Source of the DNA: G963678445 sp963678445
GTDB lineage: Bacteria > Hydrogenedentota > Hydrogenedentia > Hydrogenedentales > G963678445
Length of the DNA: 64,000 nt
Assembly (NCBI GenBank): GCA_963678445.1
Contig: OY782877.1
Location: 4,836,001 to 4,900,000 of the forward strand
Direction: 5' to 3'
Shown here piece by piece: positions 62,838 through 64,000 of the stretch. Both the position numbers and the translations under genes were made by a program. Numbering within the stretch: position 1 is the stretch's first letter; every line of letters starts with the position of its first letter. The notes under the pieces were generated by a model that saw only the letters and a program-made list of their open reading frames with translations, ran no database searches and had not been told where the DNA came from.

Positions 62838-64000
62838 TTGAAAAATCTAGGACTGGAAAAAATCGGAATCACGGAATGGAAAGAGCTCTATCGTAACCTT
62901 TCCTATGACGACCTTTTCAAACACGAGACCGACCCTTCGTTGGAAGGCTATGAACGGGGTGTCGTGACAGAATTTGGCGCCGTATCCGTGGATACAGGCC
63001 GGTTCACGGGCCGTTCAGCGCAAGATAAGTACTGCGTCGTTGGCGAGCAATCCAAAGACACCGTTTGGTGGGGTGGCGCAGAGAATCCTGCTTCTGATAA
63101 CAAACCGTTGTCGCAAGAAGCATGGGCGCACTGCAAATCGCTGGCCTTGAAACAGCTCAACGGAAAAGACCTGTACATCATCGACGGTTTTGTCGGCACC
63201 AACCCCGACACCCGTCTGTCGATTCGGATTATCACCGAAGTGGCCTGGCAGGCACACTTCTGCAAAAACATGTTCATCCGCCCGACGGAAGAAGAGTTGG
63301 AAACCTATGTTCCTGACTGGACCTTCCTGAACGCTTGCAAAATAGACAATCAGGAATATGAAAAATTCGGCATGCGCACCGAAGTCTTCGCCCTCTATAA
63401 CATCGAAGAACGCATGAGTCTGGTCGGTGGAAGCTGGTACGGCGGCGAGATGAAAAAAGGCGTCTTTACCGTCATGAACTACTTGCTGCCGCTGCGCGGC
63501 ATTGGTTCCTTCCACTGCTCGGCCAACAAGGGCAAAGCGGGCGACACCGCGCTTTTCTTTGGTCTGTCGGGTACGGGAAAAACCACCCTCTCGACCGATC
63601 CCAAGCGTGAGCTCATCGGTGATGACGAGCACGGCTGGGATGACGAAGGCGTCTTCAACTATGAAGGCGGCTGCTACGCCAAAACCATCCACCTCTCCAA
63701 AGAAAAAGAACCAGATATCTACAACGCTATCAAGCGCGATGCCTTGTTGGAAAATGTTGTCGTTGACGAAAACGGCAAAGTTGATTTCGACGACAACAGC
63801 AAAACGGAAAACACCCGTGTTTCCTATCCGATCTATCACATTGACAATATCGTCAAGCCTGTTTCCAAGGGCGGTCACCCCAGCAACGTTATCTTCCTGA
63901 CCTGTGACGCTTTCGGTATCCTGCCTCCTGTCGCCCTGTTGAACGAAGAACAGGCCATGTACCAGTACCTGAGCGGCTATACCGCCAAGGTCGCTGGCAC
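62838..64000 (+). CDS. pckA: ATP-dependent phosphoenolpyruvate carboxykinase, 5' part
   Basis: The first 387 residues of a protein usually about 530-540 long; the gene runs off the window. It interconverts oxaloacetate and phosphoenolpyruvate with ATP. Visible are TGRSAQDKYCV, GVFTVMNYLLPLRG, HCSANKG, the ATP P-loop GLSGTGKTTLSTD and LIGDDEHGWDDEG. TTG at 62838 is the start, eight bases after GGAGG. In anaerobes it often runs in the carboxylating direction to make ATP and succinate precursors (inference). Confidence 0.95.
   Translation, partial: MKNLGLEKIGITEWKELYRNLSYDDLFKHETDPSLEGYERGVVTEFGAVSVDTGRFTGRSAQDKYCVVGEQSKDTVWWGGAENPASDNKPLSQEAWAHCKSLALKQLNGKDLYIIDGFVGTNPDTRLSIRIITEVAWQAHFCKNMFIRPTEEELETYVPDWTFLNACKIDNQEYEKFGMRTEVFALYNIEERMSLVGGSWYGGEMKKGVFTVMNYLLPLRGIGSFHCSANKGKAGDTALFFGLSGTGKTTLSTDPKRELIGDDEHGWDDEGVFNYEGGCYAKTIHLSKEKEPDIYNAIKRDALLENVVVDENGKVDFDDNSKTENTRVSYPIYHIDNIVKPVSKGGHPSNVIFLTCDAFGILPPVALLNEEQAMYQYLSGYTAKVAG

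Overview
The window reads as a chromosomal segment of a Gram-negative, probably strictly anaerobic, motile or chemotactic bacterium. Gram-negative features are lipoproteins with lipoboxes, an O-antigen-ligase-like protein and an L,D-transpeptidase. Anaerobic features are paired MinD/ferredoxin ATPases with NifX-like proteins, as in the orange-protein (ORP) cluster of Desulfovibrio, and a hemerythrin. CheV, several histidine kinases, a diguanylate cyclase and a Ser/Thr kinase show rich signalling. No rRNA, tRNA, CRISPR array, transposase or prophage was recognised. The lineage cannot be fixed from sequence reading alone. A PVC-type lineage (Lentisphaerota or Kiritimatiellota) is my guess and is not proven.

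Layout. 1-5 kb: end of an unknown gene, a GLUG-repeat surface protein, a two-component pair and a lipoprotein. 5-16 kb: pncC-dnaE, a secreted GH78 rhamnosidase, then a DUF3142 glycosidase-like protein coupled to a TPR protein. 16-24 kb: a 7TM receptor, a LOG protein coupled to a beta-CASP nuclease, and a large ELWxxDGT/thrombospondin-3 surface protein. 24-28 kb: a three-gene polyol/sugar catabolic operon (class II aldolase, MDR dehydrogenase, SDR), then hemerythrin and a DksA-like protein. 29-35 kb: glnS, mazG, a probable oriC with DnaA boxes, dnaA, and def-recR. 35-42 kb: an unknown secreted protein, a frameshifted glycosyltransferase, a thioesterase, a zinc-ribbon protein flanked by inverted copies of a dispersed repeat, and a fused epimerase-aminotransferase.

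42-49 kb: an eight-gene ORP-like block, all on the minus strand, led by a sigma-54 activator gene, then cheV. 49-57 kb: YfiR plus a hybrid histidine kinase, a diguanylate cyclase, an L,D-transpeptidase that appears to use an ATT start, and a Ser/Thr kinase. 57-64 kb: MoxR, an O-antigen ligase, an NCS1 transporter and the 5' part of pckA.

The main unexplained signals are a family of roughly 70-125 bp intergenic repeats with a conserved AGTGG/CCACT hairpin (at least six copies), a second hairpin repeat, an operator-like palindrome inside the ferredoxin promoter, three AATTGCA boxes in front of the ORP-like genes, and many non-ATG starts (GTG, TTG and one likely ATT) backed by strong Shine-Dalgarno sequences.
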